Source: Clostridiales bacterium (lineage in GTDB: Bacteria > Bacillota > Clostridia > Oscillospirales > Oscillospiraceae). From it: a DNA stretch of 64,000 nucleotides. A program made the translations under genes and the position numbers. A model generated the notes under the pieces. It had not been told where the DNA came from. It worked only from the letters and a program-made list of their open reading frames with translations, and made no database searches. The stretch covers positions 130,102 through 194,101 of the forward strand of contig JAAVHX010000017.1 of the NCBI GenBank assembly GCA_014799475.1, in the 5' to 3' direction. Within the stretch, counting starts at the first letter, position 1. Each line of letters begins with the position of its first letter. Shown here piece by piece: positions 37,179 to 46,218 of the stretch.

Positions 37179-37820
37179 CTACAGCGCGTCGTAGCCGTAC
37201 TTGTCGATGACGGCATCCAAGGGCTGGCCCATCTTGCAGAGAGGGCACTCGTCGGGGCGGTAGCTGGCATAGCCGGGGAGATCGTCAGTGCTGAACAGGG
37301 ACACGACCGGCATCCCGTCTACCTCCTTCACATGGCTATAGATAGAGGTGATCCCCGCTACGTTCCCCTTATAGTACTGAACGCAGCGCATCCCCTTGCG
37401 GACCGTGCTGCCGGTGGTGACGGAGGCGAGCAGGAGCAGCACGTTTTTCCCCTCCAGCATAAACCGGGCGTTGTCTCGGAAAATGAGTTTTCCATCGCGG
37501 CTCAGGTTCTCCCGAAGCAGGTAGATCTCTTTTCCGGCGTTGATGGAGCGGTTGCCGCCCTGAGTGAGCTCCTGGCCCAGACAGGTGCCGATGACCCGGG
37601 TCCCGTCCATGCACAGGATGGTGTCCACCATGGTGTTGCGGATCAGATCCCGCTGGGCCAGCTGACGGGCCACCGCCTCCGCCGCCCGGAGGCAGGACCG
37701 CTGCTCGGTGACGTCGATGAAGTAGTTGGTGTGGCTGTTTCTGGTTGCGAAGTGGCCCTTGGCCACCCGCAGGGAGACGCTGCCGACGCTGACGGGAATT
37801 TTAAAGAAATTGGGGTTCAT
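37179..37820 (-). CDS. phosphoribosyltransferase-like protein
   Basis: LRENLSRDGKLIFRDN...GKNVLLLLASVTTGSTVRKGMRCVQYYKG (PRPP-loop-like); C-terminal CPLCKMGQP. Confidence 0.7.
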   Translation of the reverse strand: MNPNFFKIPVSVGSVSLRVAKGHFATRNSHTNYFIDVTEQRSCLRAAEAVARQLAQRDLIRNTMVDTILCMDGTRVIGTCLGQELTQGGNRSINAGKEIYLLRENLSRDGKLIFRDNARFMLEGKNVLLLLASVTTGSTVRKGMRCVQYYKGNVAGITSIYSHVKEVDGMPVVSLFSTDDLPGYASYRPDECPLCKMGQPLDAVIDKYGYDAL

Positions 37821-38501
37821 GGCCTTTCCTCCTCGTTTCCGTAGTGGGGAATGATTCCCCCCTAAATATACCATACTTCCCGGCGGTTGTCCAGATTATT
37901 TTGTGCAGATTTGACAAAGGGGCACCCACTAATATTAGTTTGCAGGAACCACTAAGGTTTCCGCAAGCTAATTTTTTTATGCCCATCCCTGTGGGATAGC
38001 TCTGTATTTGTCCATGCTCAACGTACCTCCTGCGGATAGTATAGCTCATTACGCTGCGTCACGAGCAAGACCTTTTTCGCAATCAGTGATAGAAATGATC
38101 CCATTTATCGTATTCGAGCGGGCGGGATGAGCGGGACCGGTGAAAAAGGGGCCGCTTCCTGGTGAAGCGGCCCCTGATTTTTTTAAAACAGCGCGAAAAG
38201 CCCTTGGCCTTCCACTTGCTGGAAGGTTTATGATGGCCTTGAACAGTCGGTCAAAGTACATCTGGAAGGGGAGGGATTCCCGAAAACCTGGTGGGCCCGG
38301 TGTCGGCGACCATTGCGTCCGCGGCGCGGTGAACATGCCGGCCACAGAGGCGTGGCTGTGGTGCTAGGCCGTCCTGCTGGCAATTTAGGCGAGGAAGCTG
38401 TACAGGGAGATGGAGCCGCCATTGCAGTCGGGCACCGGATCCGGGTAGTTGCAGGTGGCGACGGCCAGCATATTATGTTTCCCCCTTTGCGGATTCGGAA
38501 A

Positions 38502-39017
38502 TTACAGTTCTAAATCGACATGATATTCATCATCAATAAGCAGATAGTTTATACCGTGTTTTTTGCACATATTGAGTGCTTGGGCATTGTCTTGCAATGC
38601 GGATTCCATTGTGTAATCCGCATCATCAGGCCTTTGCTCAATCACACTTGCATAATTTTTTATATCATCAAAATGGGACCGAATGTATTGTTGGCTCAAT
38701 ATCAAGCATATGTATTGGATCTTAGGCAGGTAGCTTTCATCAAAATCTGTTTTCCAATCAAAGGGTATATAGCACCCTTCAACAATCAGATTTTGCTCAT
38801 TTTCAATGGCTGTTTTGACCATTTCCCGCACAATCGGCCATAGATACTCTGTTAATGCTGTATCGCCGCTCATTGGAGTTAATTCTGTGTTTCCGCTTCG
38901 AATAAGCCCCATTTTTAGATGATCTATGGACAAGTATGGGTACTTATATTTTTCAAGGAGTTGCTGTGCCAGGTTCGTTTTGCCTGTATGCGATGCGCCG
39001 CCGATCAAAATAACCAT
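38502..39017 (-). CDS. P-loop ATPase/kinase-like protein
   Basis: VILIGGASHTGKTNLAQQLLEKYKYPYLSIDHLKMGLIRSG Walker A; AT-rich island. Confidence 0.75.
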   Translation of the reverse strand: MVILIGGASHTGKTNLAQQLLEKYKYPYLSIDHLKMGLIRSGNTELTPMSGDTALTEYLWPIVREMVKTAIENEQNLIVEGCYIPFDWKTDFDESYLPKIQYICLILSQQYIRSHFDDIKNYASVIEQRPDDADYTMESALQDNAQALNMCKKHGINYLLIDDEYHVDLEL

Positions 39018-39117
39018 TTTTCTCTCCTCGCAAACTTTAATTTATCACTCTGATCATATCATGGCCAATGCGCGCATTCAAGGGGGATTTGAGAAGATGA
39101 ATGATGTTATGCCGCCG

Positions 39118-39891
39118 TCAGATTCCCGCGTATCGTGCCAATACCGCCAGGACGATCAAATGGAGCGGGTAGAGGATGTAAAATACGATCCCTGGGACCT
39201 TCATCTTCCGTGTGCCGTTATAAAATACCAGCGCGATGAAGGCCATGGGCGCCAACGGATATTGCAGGCAGCAGATCACGGCGGGGATCAGCCTGATGAT
39301 CCGCTTGGAGCGGAAGCAATAAAAGATAGCGGTCAGCAGCACCATGGACACACCGTACTCCGGGCGCAGCATCAGCGCCCAGAACAGGCCGCACAGCGTC
39401 AGAAGCATTTGCAGGATGACCCGGTCTATCATCTGCTGTGTTTCCACCCTGCGCATAAAATACAGCATGACCAGACAGAATGTCAGCCCCAGTACAGGGC
39501 TCTGCCGGGAAAAGTCCAGCAGCCGCCCGCTCATGGCAAAATCATAGGCAAACTCACCCACCGCGGCGGTTGCCGCCACCCGGATGAGGTAGCGGCGGAA
39601 ATCCGATGTGTGCAGGAAGCCCTCCACCAATAAAAACGCGAACAGGGGCACCGCCAATCCGGCCAGCGCGTCCATCACGCCCGCGAGACCCACCCAGGCC
39701 ATCAGCTGGCTGTCTGTGTCCATAGCGGCCATCAGGCTCTCCTGGGTATAGGTATCCAGCCGGATCACCGCGTTTTTCAGGATCACGGTATTGGCAGAGG
39801 CCATCACCATGATCAGTGCCGCTGCGTATTTCAACCATTGCTCCGGCACCTTCAGGAACCGGCGAGCGATTTTTTCCCGAATTTTATCCAT
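39118..39891 (-). CDS. TraX family protein
   Basis: KYAAALIMVMASANTVIL...AVPLFAFLLVEGFLHTSDFRRYLIRV; FYNGTRKMK..FYILYPLHL. Confidence 0.85.
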   Translation of the reverse strand: MDKIREKIARRFLKVPEQWLKYAAALIMVMASANTVILKNAVIRLDTYTQESLMAAMDTDSQLMAWVGLAGVMDALAGLAVPLFAFLLVEGFLHTSDFRRYLIRVAATAAVGEFAYDFAMSGRLLDFSRQSPVLGLTFCLVMLYFMRRVETQQMIDRVILQMLLTLCGLFWALMLRPEYGVSMVLLTAIFYCFRSKRIIRLIPAVICCLQYPLAPMAFIALVFYNGTRKMKVPGIVFYILYPLHLIVLAVLARYAGI

Positions 39892-40024
39892 AGCCAGCCA
39901 TCCTTTCCTGCGGGCATATGCCCGCAGGCCCCCACTGGTGGGGGCCTGCTAAAGAGGGATGGATACCGTCCCCGCGGCGCGGGGTGCCGGTATCCATCCC
40001 GTTTTTCTGGGGGTAGAAGAAGCG

Positions 40025-40906
40025 CTATCCCTTGACGGCTCCGCTGACGCCCTCGGCGTAGTATTTCTGCGTCGCCATAAACAAGGTTGCAATGGGGATC
40101 GAGATGACGACGGCCGCTGCGGCAAACGCGCAGAACCACTGGTCGATATATTCCCGTTCCAGCATCTGGTACATACCGACCGCCACGGTGTAGTAGTCCT
40201 TGTTGGGTCCGCACAGCACCTTGGCGAGCATGAAGTCCTTAAAGGGACCGGCAAAGGAGGTCAGCAGGGTGTAGACGATGATCGGCTTGCTCAAGGGCAT
40301 GATGATCCTGGTCAGGACGCCCCAGTTGGTGGCGCCATCGATCCGTGCCGCCTCGTCCAAAGCGATGGGCACCGTATCAAAGAAACCTTTGGCGATGTGG
40401 TAATCCACACCGGCGCCGCCGGCGTAGACGCAGATCATGGCCACGCGCAGCATGGGGCCCTCGGTCCAGCCCAGCATCTTGATGATGTAGTATACAGCGA
40501 TCATGGACATAAAGCCGGGGAACAGCTTGATGACCATGGCCACATTCATCAGGGGCTTTCTGGCCGGGAAGCGCAGGCGAGACAAAGTGTAGGCCACCGA
40601 TACCACGAAGAACGTGGAGATCAGGCAGCTTACCGCCGCGACCAGCAGTGTGTTCAGCAGCATCTGGGGGAAGTTGAACACGGAGAAATCGGTGAACAGC
40701 TTTATGTAGTTCTTCAGGGAGTACGACGAGGGGAAGAAGGTGGAGCTGTAGGACCCCTGAGTACCCCGGAAGCTGGTCATGATGACCCAGAAGATGGGGA
40801 TCAGCCAGATGAAGGCCAGCGCGGCCAGGAGCACATGGGCCAGCACGACCATGATGCGCTTGCCCAGCGGGCGCTTTCTTTTGCGCAAGGCGGTTTCGTT
40901 GCTCAT
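40025..40906 (-). CDS. carbohydrate ABC transporter permease (MalG-like)
   Basis: EAARIDGATNWGVLTRIIMPLSKPIIVYTLL EAA loop. Confidence 0.92.
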   Translation of the reverse strand: MSNETALRKRKRPLGKRIMVVLAHVLLAALAFIWLIPIFWVIMTSFRGTQGSYSSTFFPSSYSLKNYIKLFTDFSVFNFPQMLLNTLLVAAVSCLISTFFVVSVAYTLSRLRFPARKPLMNVAMVIKLFPGFMSMIAVYYIIKMLGWTEGPMLRVAMICVYAGGAGVDYHIAKGFFDTVPIALDEAARIDGATNWGVLTRIIMPLSKPIIVYTLLTSFAGPFKDFMLAKVLCGPNKDYYTVAVGMYQMLEREYIDQWFCAFAAAAVVISIPIATLFMATQKYYAEGVSGAVKG

Positions 40907-42264
40907 CGGAAGCCCTCCTCGTCCTTGTAGGATTTGCTGAACCGGAACGTCAGCAGAGACACGGCGCTCAGCGACACGAAGGTCAGTATGCCGATGACCG
41001 CGCCCACATCGTAGTACCGGTTATCGATCGTCAGCTTGTACAGCCAGGTGATCAGCAGATCCGTACTGCCCGCCGTGGATTCCACCGCCCGCGGCAGGCC
41101 CGCGCTGGTCAGGAAGATCACGTTGAAGTTGTTGATATTCCCGGTGAAGGTGGTGATGAGGTACGGCGTAGTGACGAACAGCACGTAGGGCAGGGTAATC
41201 TTAAAGAACATGACCACCGGGTTCGCGCCGTCCACGCGGGCCGCTTCGTACAGCTCCGGCGGGATGTTCTGCAAGATGCCCGTCATCTGGAGCAGCGCGT
41301 AGGGAACGCCCACCCAGATGTTGATGAGAACGACGGAAGCCCGCGCCCATGTGGTGTCCGTAAAGAAGGGCAGGGGCGCGTTGATCAGCCCCATGTTCTG
41401 CAGCAGCACGTTGACCGCGCCGGTGGGCTGGAGCATCTGACGGATGATCAGCAGCGTAACGAAGTGGGGGACAGCCACGGTCAGCACAAAGCAAAACCGC
41501 CAGAACTTCTTTCCCCGGATCTCCTTCCAGTTGATGAACAGCGTCAGGATGAGCCCCGCGAAGTAGTTGGTGAAGGTGGCGATGACAGCCCAGGAGAAGG
41601 TCCAGCCCAGCACCGGCCAGAAGGTCCGGCCCAGGTCGCCGCCCATGTTCAGCATCCGCTTGAAGTTGTCAATGCCCACCCAGTCAAAGAGCACCAGCTT
41701 GTCATTGAGCACGCTGTAGTTGGTGAAGGCCATGCTGGTCATGAACAGCAGCGGCAGGATGGTGAACATCAGGATGCCCGCGATGGGCAGAAGCAGCAGG
41801 GTCTTGTGCAGATTGCCGTCCAGCAGGCCCCTGGCCTCCTCGCGGAGGGAGATGGCGCGGCCATTTTGGCGGAACTCCAGCTCCGCCGCGTAAGCGCTTC
41901 GCAGGGAGATGCGGACCATCAGCACGGCGCACAGGATGATGGCCAGGGTGATGATGCCGTACAGCAGGATCACCAGGGAACGGTCGCCGTCCACGTACTC
42001 AAAGATGTTTCTGGCCTCGTTCCAAATCTTCTGCTGCTCCATGTCGCCCAGGGTGATCAGCTTGCCCAGGTTGTAAAAGCCGGACTCGATCATGTAAAGG
42101 ATAATCGCGGCCTCGATAGCAAGGAACATCAAGCCTTTGACGATCTGTTTCCTTGTCAGGCAGCCCAGGCCCCAGATGACTGCGGACAGCTTGACCGCAA
42201 TGGAACCATCCTTCAGGGCGCTCCTCACGGTAATTTTCCTCTCAGGGCATCCCTGTTCCGCCAT
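40903..42264 (-). CDS. carbohydrate ABC transporter permease (MalF-like)
   Basis: EAARVDGANPVVMFFKITLPYVLFVTTPYLI EAA loop. Confidence 0.92.
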   Translation of the reverse strand: MAEQGCPERKITVRSALKDGSIAVKLSAVIWGLGCLTRKQIVKGLMFLAIEAAIILYMIESGFYNLGKLITLGDMEQQKIWNEARNIFEYVDGDRSLVILLYGIITLAIILCAVLMVRISLRSAYAAELEFRQNGRAISLREEARGLLDGNLHKTLLLLPIAGILMFTILPLLFMTSMAFTNYSVLNDKLVLFDWVGIDNFKRMLNMGGDLGRTFWPVLGWTFSWAVIATFTNYFAGLILTLFINWKEIRGKKFWRFCFVLTVAVPHFVTLLIIRQMLQPTGAVNVLLQNMGLINAPLPFFTDTTWARASVVLINIWVGVPYALLQMTGILQNIPPELYEAARVDGANPVVMFFKITLPYVLFVTTPYLITTFTGNINNFNVIFLTSAGLPRAVESTAGSTDLLITWLYKLTIDNRYYDVGAVIGILTFVSLSAVSLLTFRFSKSYKDEEGFR

Positions 42265-42309
42265 AAGCTCTTCCCTCCCATGTCAATTTTTGTATCTCAG
42301 CGCACCCGA

Positions 42310-43605
42310 TCAGCTGACGCCGGAGGTGTTGGCAGCCGCATTAAAGGCCTCGGTCTTCTCGGCGGCGTTGTCGTGGGTCACGGCGCCGTCGCGCAGCTCA
42401 ACGCCCATGCTCTCGGCGGGCGTCCAGTAGAAGGACATCTCGGTGAAGGACCCGCGGGCCACGGCGATGCCGCTGACGGTCTCAGAGTCGGCGCGGCAGG
42501 TGGGATCGTCCTTGACCTCGTTTATCAGCTGATTCTCGCAGGGCACGTAGCCGCGCAGCTCGTAGTGCAGCTTCTGGCCCTCATAACCGGCCAGGTACAT
42601 CGCCAGGTTCAGGGAGACCTCGGGGTACTTGGTGGTGGACTTCACGCCCACGGCTTTGGCGGAGGTGAAGGGACGGATCTGGGAGTTCGCACCGTCGATC
42701 ATCACGGAGGGCAGGGGAGCCACGCCGTAGTTCTCGCCCAGGATCTCCTGAGTCTGGGTCGCCTGCCAGGTGCCACAGACATAGGCGTCACAGTTGCCCT
42801 CGCGCATCATGCCGATGGCGTCGGAGGGCTCGGCTACGATGAAGTTGGGGTTGGCCACCAGGTCCACCAGCAGATTGGTGACGGCCACGCCCTTGTCGCC
42901 GCCGAGATCGATGCCAGCCGCGCGGTCCTGACCGTTGGGGCCGAAGAAGGTGCAGCCGTTGGCCAGATAGAAGGCCGCCAGATAGTAGCCATTGGCCAGG
43001 GGGAAGGCCACTTTGCCCTTCTCCAGCATGGCATCCAGGCTCTTGGCGTCGTCCTCAGAGAAGACGCTCTTGTCGTAGTACATGAAGTAGGTATCGGTGG
43101 TGATGGGCACGCCGTACAGGCCGCCGTCAAAGTTCAGGGTGTCCACCAGGGAGGCGGGGTAGTTCTCCTCCACGAACTGCTTATAGGTCCCGCCCCACTC
43201 GGTCAGGGCGTTGGCCTGGCACAGGGTCTCCAGACCGGTGGAGCCGAACAGGAACACGTCGGCGGCCTTGTCCACGTCCTGGGTGACCAGCTTCTTGGCG
43301 TCGGACTCGCTGCAGACGCCGTAATCAAAGGTGATGTCCCACTCGGGGTGCTCCTCGTTGAACTTGTCGCACATGGTGACCACCCAGGCGCCCAGCTCAG
43401 GGTTCTGGTCCTCGGACGGGGTCCAGATGGTCAGGCTGACCTTCTCCGGCCCGGCATTGGGATCGGAGGAGGGGGTTTGTTCGCCGCTGCTGGAGGGAGT
43501 GGACGGCTGGTCGTCGCCGGTGTTGCTGTCTTTCTTGCCGCAGGAGGACAGCAGGCCAATGACCATGCAGCAGGCCAGGAGCAGTGCTAATAACTTCTTT
43601 TTCAT
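42310..43605 (-). CDS. extracellular sugar-binding lipoprotein
   Basis: Lipobox LLSSCGKKDS; solute-binding family 1 pattern; start of transporter operon. Confidence 0.92.
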   Translation of the reverse strand: MKKKLLALLLACCMVIGLLSSCGKKDSNTGDDQPSTPSSSGEQTPSSDPNAGPEKVSLTIWTPSEDQNPELGAWVVTMCDKFNEEHPEWDITFDYGVCSESDAKKLVTQDVDKAADVFLFGSTGLETLCQANALTEWGGTYKQFVEENYPASLVDTLNFDGGLYGVPITTDTYFMYYDKSVFSEDDAKSLDAMLEKGKVAFPLANGYYLAAFYLANGCTFFGPNGQDRAAGIDLGGDKGVAVTNLLVDLVANPNFIVAEPSDAIGMMREGNCDAYVCGTWQATQTQEILGENYGVAPLPSVMIDGANSQIRPFTSAKAVGVKSTTKYPEVSLNLAMYLAGYEGQKLHYELRGYVPCENQLINEVKDDPTCRADSETVSGIAVARGSFTEMSFYWTPAESMGVELRDGAVTHDNAAEKTEAFNAAANTSGVS

Positions 43606-43639
43606 TTCGTCTTCTCCTTATTTTGATTATTTTGCACAG

Positions 43640-43708
43640 CGAAACAGTTGTATTTTGCTGTTTCGTTTATACGGAAGTAAGTATAGCACTACTTGCTCCC
43701 TGTGTCAA
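43640..43708 (-). promoter_or_regulatory. promoter and downstream palindromic operator of sugar transporter operon
   Basis: minus strand TTGACA (43703-43708) - 17 - TATACT (43680-43685); inverted repeat CGAAACAG(10)CTGTTTCG at 43640-43665. Confidence 0.7.
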
Positions 43709-43873
43709 CCAGAATTTTTGTGAATTATCGACAATTTATTTGCCTTTTTCATTGACACTTGTGCAGTCTGTGGGTTATAATAGCGGTTACTGACAGTTTA
43801 TCCTTCTATCGTTTCTTTAGTATGTTTCGTAATGTTCAAGCGCCGGCGCCCCCGGCGGAGAGGAGAAAAGCGT

Positions 43874-44668
43874 ATGAAAGCGAATTACCACACGCACACT
43901 GAGCGCTGCCGCCACGCCCAAGGTACAGAGCGCGATTACGTGCAGGAGGCGCTGAAGGCGGGCGTCTCCGTCCTTGGATTTTCCGACCACGCCCCCTTCC
44001 CGGACCATGACTTCGGCCTGCGGATGCTCTATGGGGAACTGCCCGCCTATATCGCCGCCGTTGACCAGTTGACCCAGGAATATATTTCTGATATAATCCT
44101 CTATAAAGGGCTGGAGATCGAGTATCTCCCTCAATATCTGTCCTATTACGAGGAGCTTCTGACCAAGAAAAAGCTGGATTACCTGATCCTGGGGGAACAC
44201 TTCTATCTGGATGCCCACGGGGAGATGCACAACATTTATTTCGCCGAGAGCACTGCGGACTACCTGGATTACGCCCGGGCGATCGAGGCGGCGCTGAAGA
44301 CCGGCTGCTTCCGCATGGTGGCGCACCCGGACCTCTTTACCCTGACGAAATTTGCCTGGGACCGGAACTGCGACGAGGCTGCGGAGCGGATCATCGAGGC
44401 CGCGGACCGCAATGGCGTGGTCCTGGAGTACAACGCCAATGGCCTGCGCCGGGGTGTCCACGACTACCCGGACGGCCCCCGGCTGATGTACCCGCATCCA
44501 AAATTCTGGGAAAAGGTGGTAGGATCCGGCATACCGGTGGTCATCGGCTCCGACTGCCATGAGGCCAAGCAGGTCTGGGACGGCTGTATGCCCACCGCCC
44601 GGCAGATGCTGCTGGATCTGGGAATTACTCCTCTGGACTATGTGGAGGGATTGGGACCGAAATCATAA
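43874..44668 (+). CDS. PHP-domain histidinol-phosphatase family protein
   Basis: MKANYHTHTERCRHAQGTERDYVQEALKAGVSVLGFSDHAPFP; GSDCHEAKQV. Confidence 0.88.
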   Translation: MKANYHTHTERCRHAQGTERDYVQEALKAGVSVLGFSDHAPFPDHDFGLRMLYGELPAYIAAVDQLTQEYISDIILYKGLEIEYLPQYLSYYEELLTKKKLDYLILGEHFYLDAHGEMHNIYFAESTADYLDYARAIEAALKTGCFRMVAHPDLFTLTKFAWDRNCDEAAERIIEAADRNGVVLEYNANGLRRGVHDYPDGPRLMYPHPKFWEKVVGSGIPVVIGSDCHEAKQVWDGCMPTARQMLLDLGITPLDYVEGLGPKS

Positions 44669-44683
44669 ACAATGGAGAGTTAA

Positions 44684-45697
44684 ATGAACATACGGGATAT
44701 TGCGCGACTGGCTAAGGTTACCCCCGGCACGGTGTCTAAGGTGCTGAACAACTACCCGGAGATCAGCGAAGCCACCCGGCAGCACGTTATGCGGATCATC
44801 GAAGCGAATCAGTACGATCCCACCGTCAATCTGCGCACCGGGAAGTCCTCTCCCGCCCATACGCGGGTGGGCATTTTTCTGGAAAGCGTATTCAACCCGC
44901 TCTATTCCTATATGGAGCACATGATCTCCCGCCATGCCTATAACGCGGGATATACGATTTTCGCGTTCCACGACAACTTCTACCAGCAGGATAAGTGGGA
45001 GAAATACCAGGAGCTGGCAGCCTACGCTGCCGCCAATAAGCTGACGGCCCTTATCTATATCGGAGGCAACTTCGGAGACCTTTCGGCAGAGCAGATGGAT
45101 GTGCTGGGGTGTCCGGCGATCTTCATCAATACCGTTCTTCCCCTGCCCGCGGACAACGCCCGGTATTCCAGCGTCCAGGTCAACCACTACGACGCGGCCT
45201 TCGCGCAGATGGGCTATCTGATCCGGCAGGGGAACCGGGAAATCTGCACGGTGATCTCTTCTTCCATTGACAACAGCGTTTACGGCGTCCGGGCCGAGGC
45301 ATACCGGGCCGCGCTGCGGCGGCATGGGTTGGAGAAAAACCTGGAGGCTTTTCTGGAGAGCGATTATGACGGAAATAAGGCTTATCTGGCAGTGTCCGAA
45401 TATCTGGCCGCCCACCCGGACACCACAGCGGTGTGCAGTGTGACCGATTACATTGTGCCGGGCATCCTCCGCGCTATCCATGATGCTGGAAGGGTCCCGG
45501 GGCGGGATGTGGCGGTCATTAGCTTCGACGGCACTGGCGGGCTGGAGCACTGCATCCCGTCCGTGACCACCTTTGAGCAGCCCAGGGAGGATATGGTGGA
45601 ATTTGTCTCTGACTTGCTCTTTGACCTCATCAGCGGGAAGCGAAAGCACCAGCACGTGATTTTCCAGGCGAAATTTGTCAAGGGAGAATCCTGTTAG
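44684..45697 (+). CDS. LacI family transcriptional regulator
   Basis: MNIRDIARLAKVTPGTVSKVLNNYPEISEATRQHVMRIIE. Confidence 0.93.
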   Translation: MNIRDIARLAKVTPGTVSKVLNNYPEISEATRQHVMRIIEANQYDPTVNLRTGKSSPAHTRVGIFLESVFNPLYSYMEHMISRHAYNAGYTIFAFHDNFYQQDKWEKYQELAAYAAANKLTALIYIGGNFGDLSAEQMDVLGCPAIFINTVLPLPADNARYSSVQVNHYDAAFAQMGYLIRQGNREICTVISSSIDNSVYGVRAEAYRAALRRHGLEKNLEAFLESDYDGNKAYLAVSEYLAAHPDTTAVCSVTDYIVPGILRAIHDAGRVPGRDVAVISFDGTGGLEHCIPSVTTFEQPREDMVEFVSDLLFDLISGKRKHQHVIFQAKFVKGESC

Positions 45698-45855
45698 CGG
45701 GAATGGCCGGGGCCTTTGCCTTGTTTTCCGCCGCAATGCTTTTCCAAAGAAAACCAGCGCCTGAAATTGAATACGCTTCCAAATCCTGCGGATAATACAG
45801 AGGAAGCGACACAAAAATATGCCGTGCATGCACGGCAGGACGCAGGAGGAAAACC

Positions 45856-46065
45856 ATGAAAGCGACTGGGATCGTGCGCCGCATCGACGATCTGGGCCGG
45901 GTGGTGATCCCCAAGGAGATCCGCCGCACTATGCGTATTCGCGAGGTCGATCCGTCACAGATAACGTTACAGCGGCTGGAACAGGTACGTAAGGAAAAGG
46001 CTGTCCAGCGGGGCGGATTTGAAAAGAAGATCCTACTCAAAGAGGTTGTGGAGCAGGTGGACTAA
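45856..46065 (+). pseudogene. chimeric remnant: AbrB/SpoVT N-terminus fused to a pyrophosphohydrolase-like C-terminal tail
   Basis: MKATGIVRRIDDLGRVVIPKEIRRTMRIRE (AbrB/SpoVT) abruptly followed by ITLQRLEQVRKEKAVQRGGFEKKILLKEVVEQVD. Confidence 0.6.
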
Positions 46066-46143
46066 TTGCCGAACTTTGGCCGCTTTTTAAGGCTGACAAA
46101 TATCGTATCGTTTATTACTCAACCGTCTTTTGGACATAAAATC

Positions 46144-46178
46144 AAGCCCCGGGAATTCGAGTATTCCCGGGGCTTTTC
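46144..46178. terminator. intrinsic terminator between convergent genes
   Basis: aagccccgggaat...attcccggggctttt. Confidence 0.75.
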
Positions 46179-46218
46179 TTTTGTGATCCGGAATCCGCGG
46201 CGGACGCCGCCGCAGGCG

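Noticed and set aside
38049-38380. Short ORFs on both strands (38049-38345 -, 38140-38367 +)
   Set aside because: Overlap a terminator-like hairpin (ggggccgcttcctggtgaagcggcccc) and show no recognisable family; likely intergenic or remnant sequence.
40025-43605. Sugar ABC transporter lacking its ATPase as a novelty
   Set aside because: Firmicutes CUT1 transporters commonly use a shared MsmK-type ATPase encoded elsewhere.
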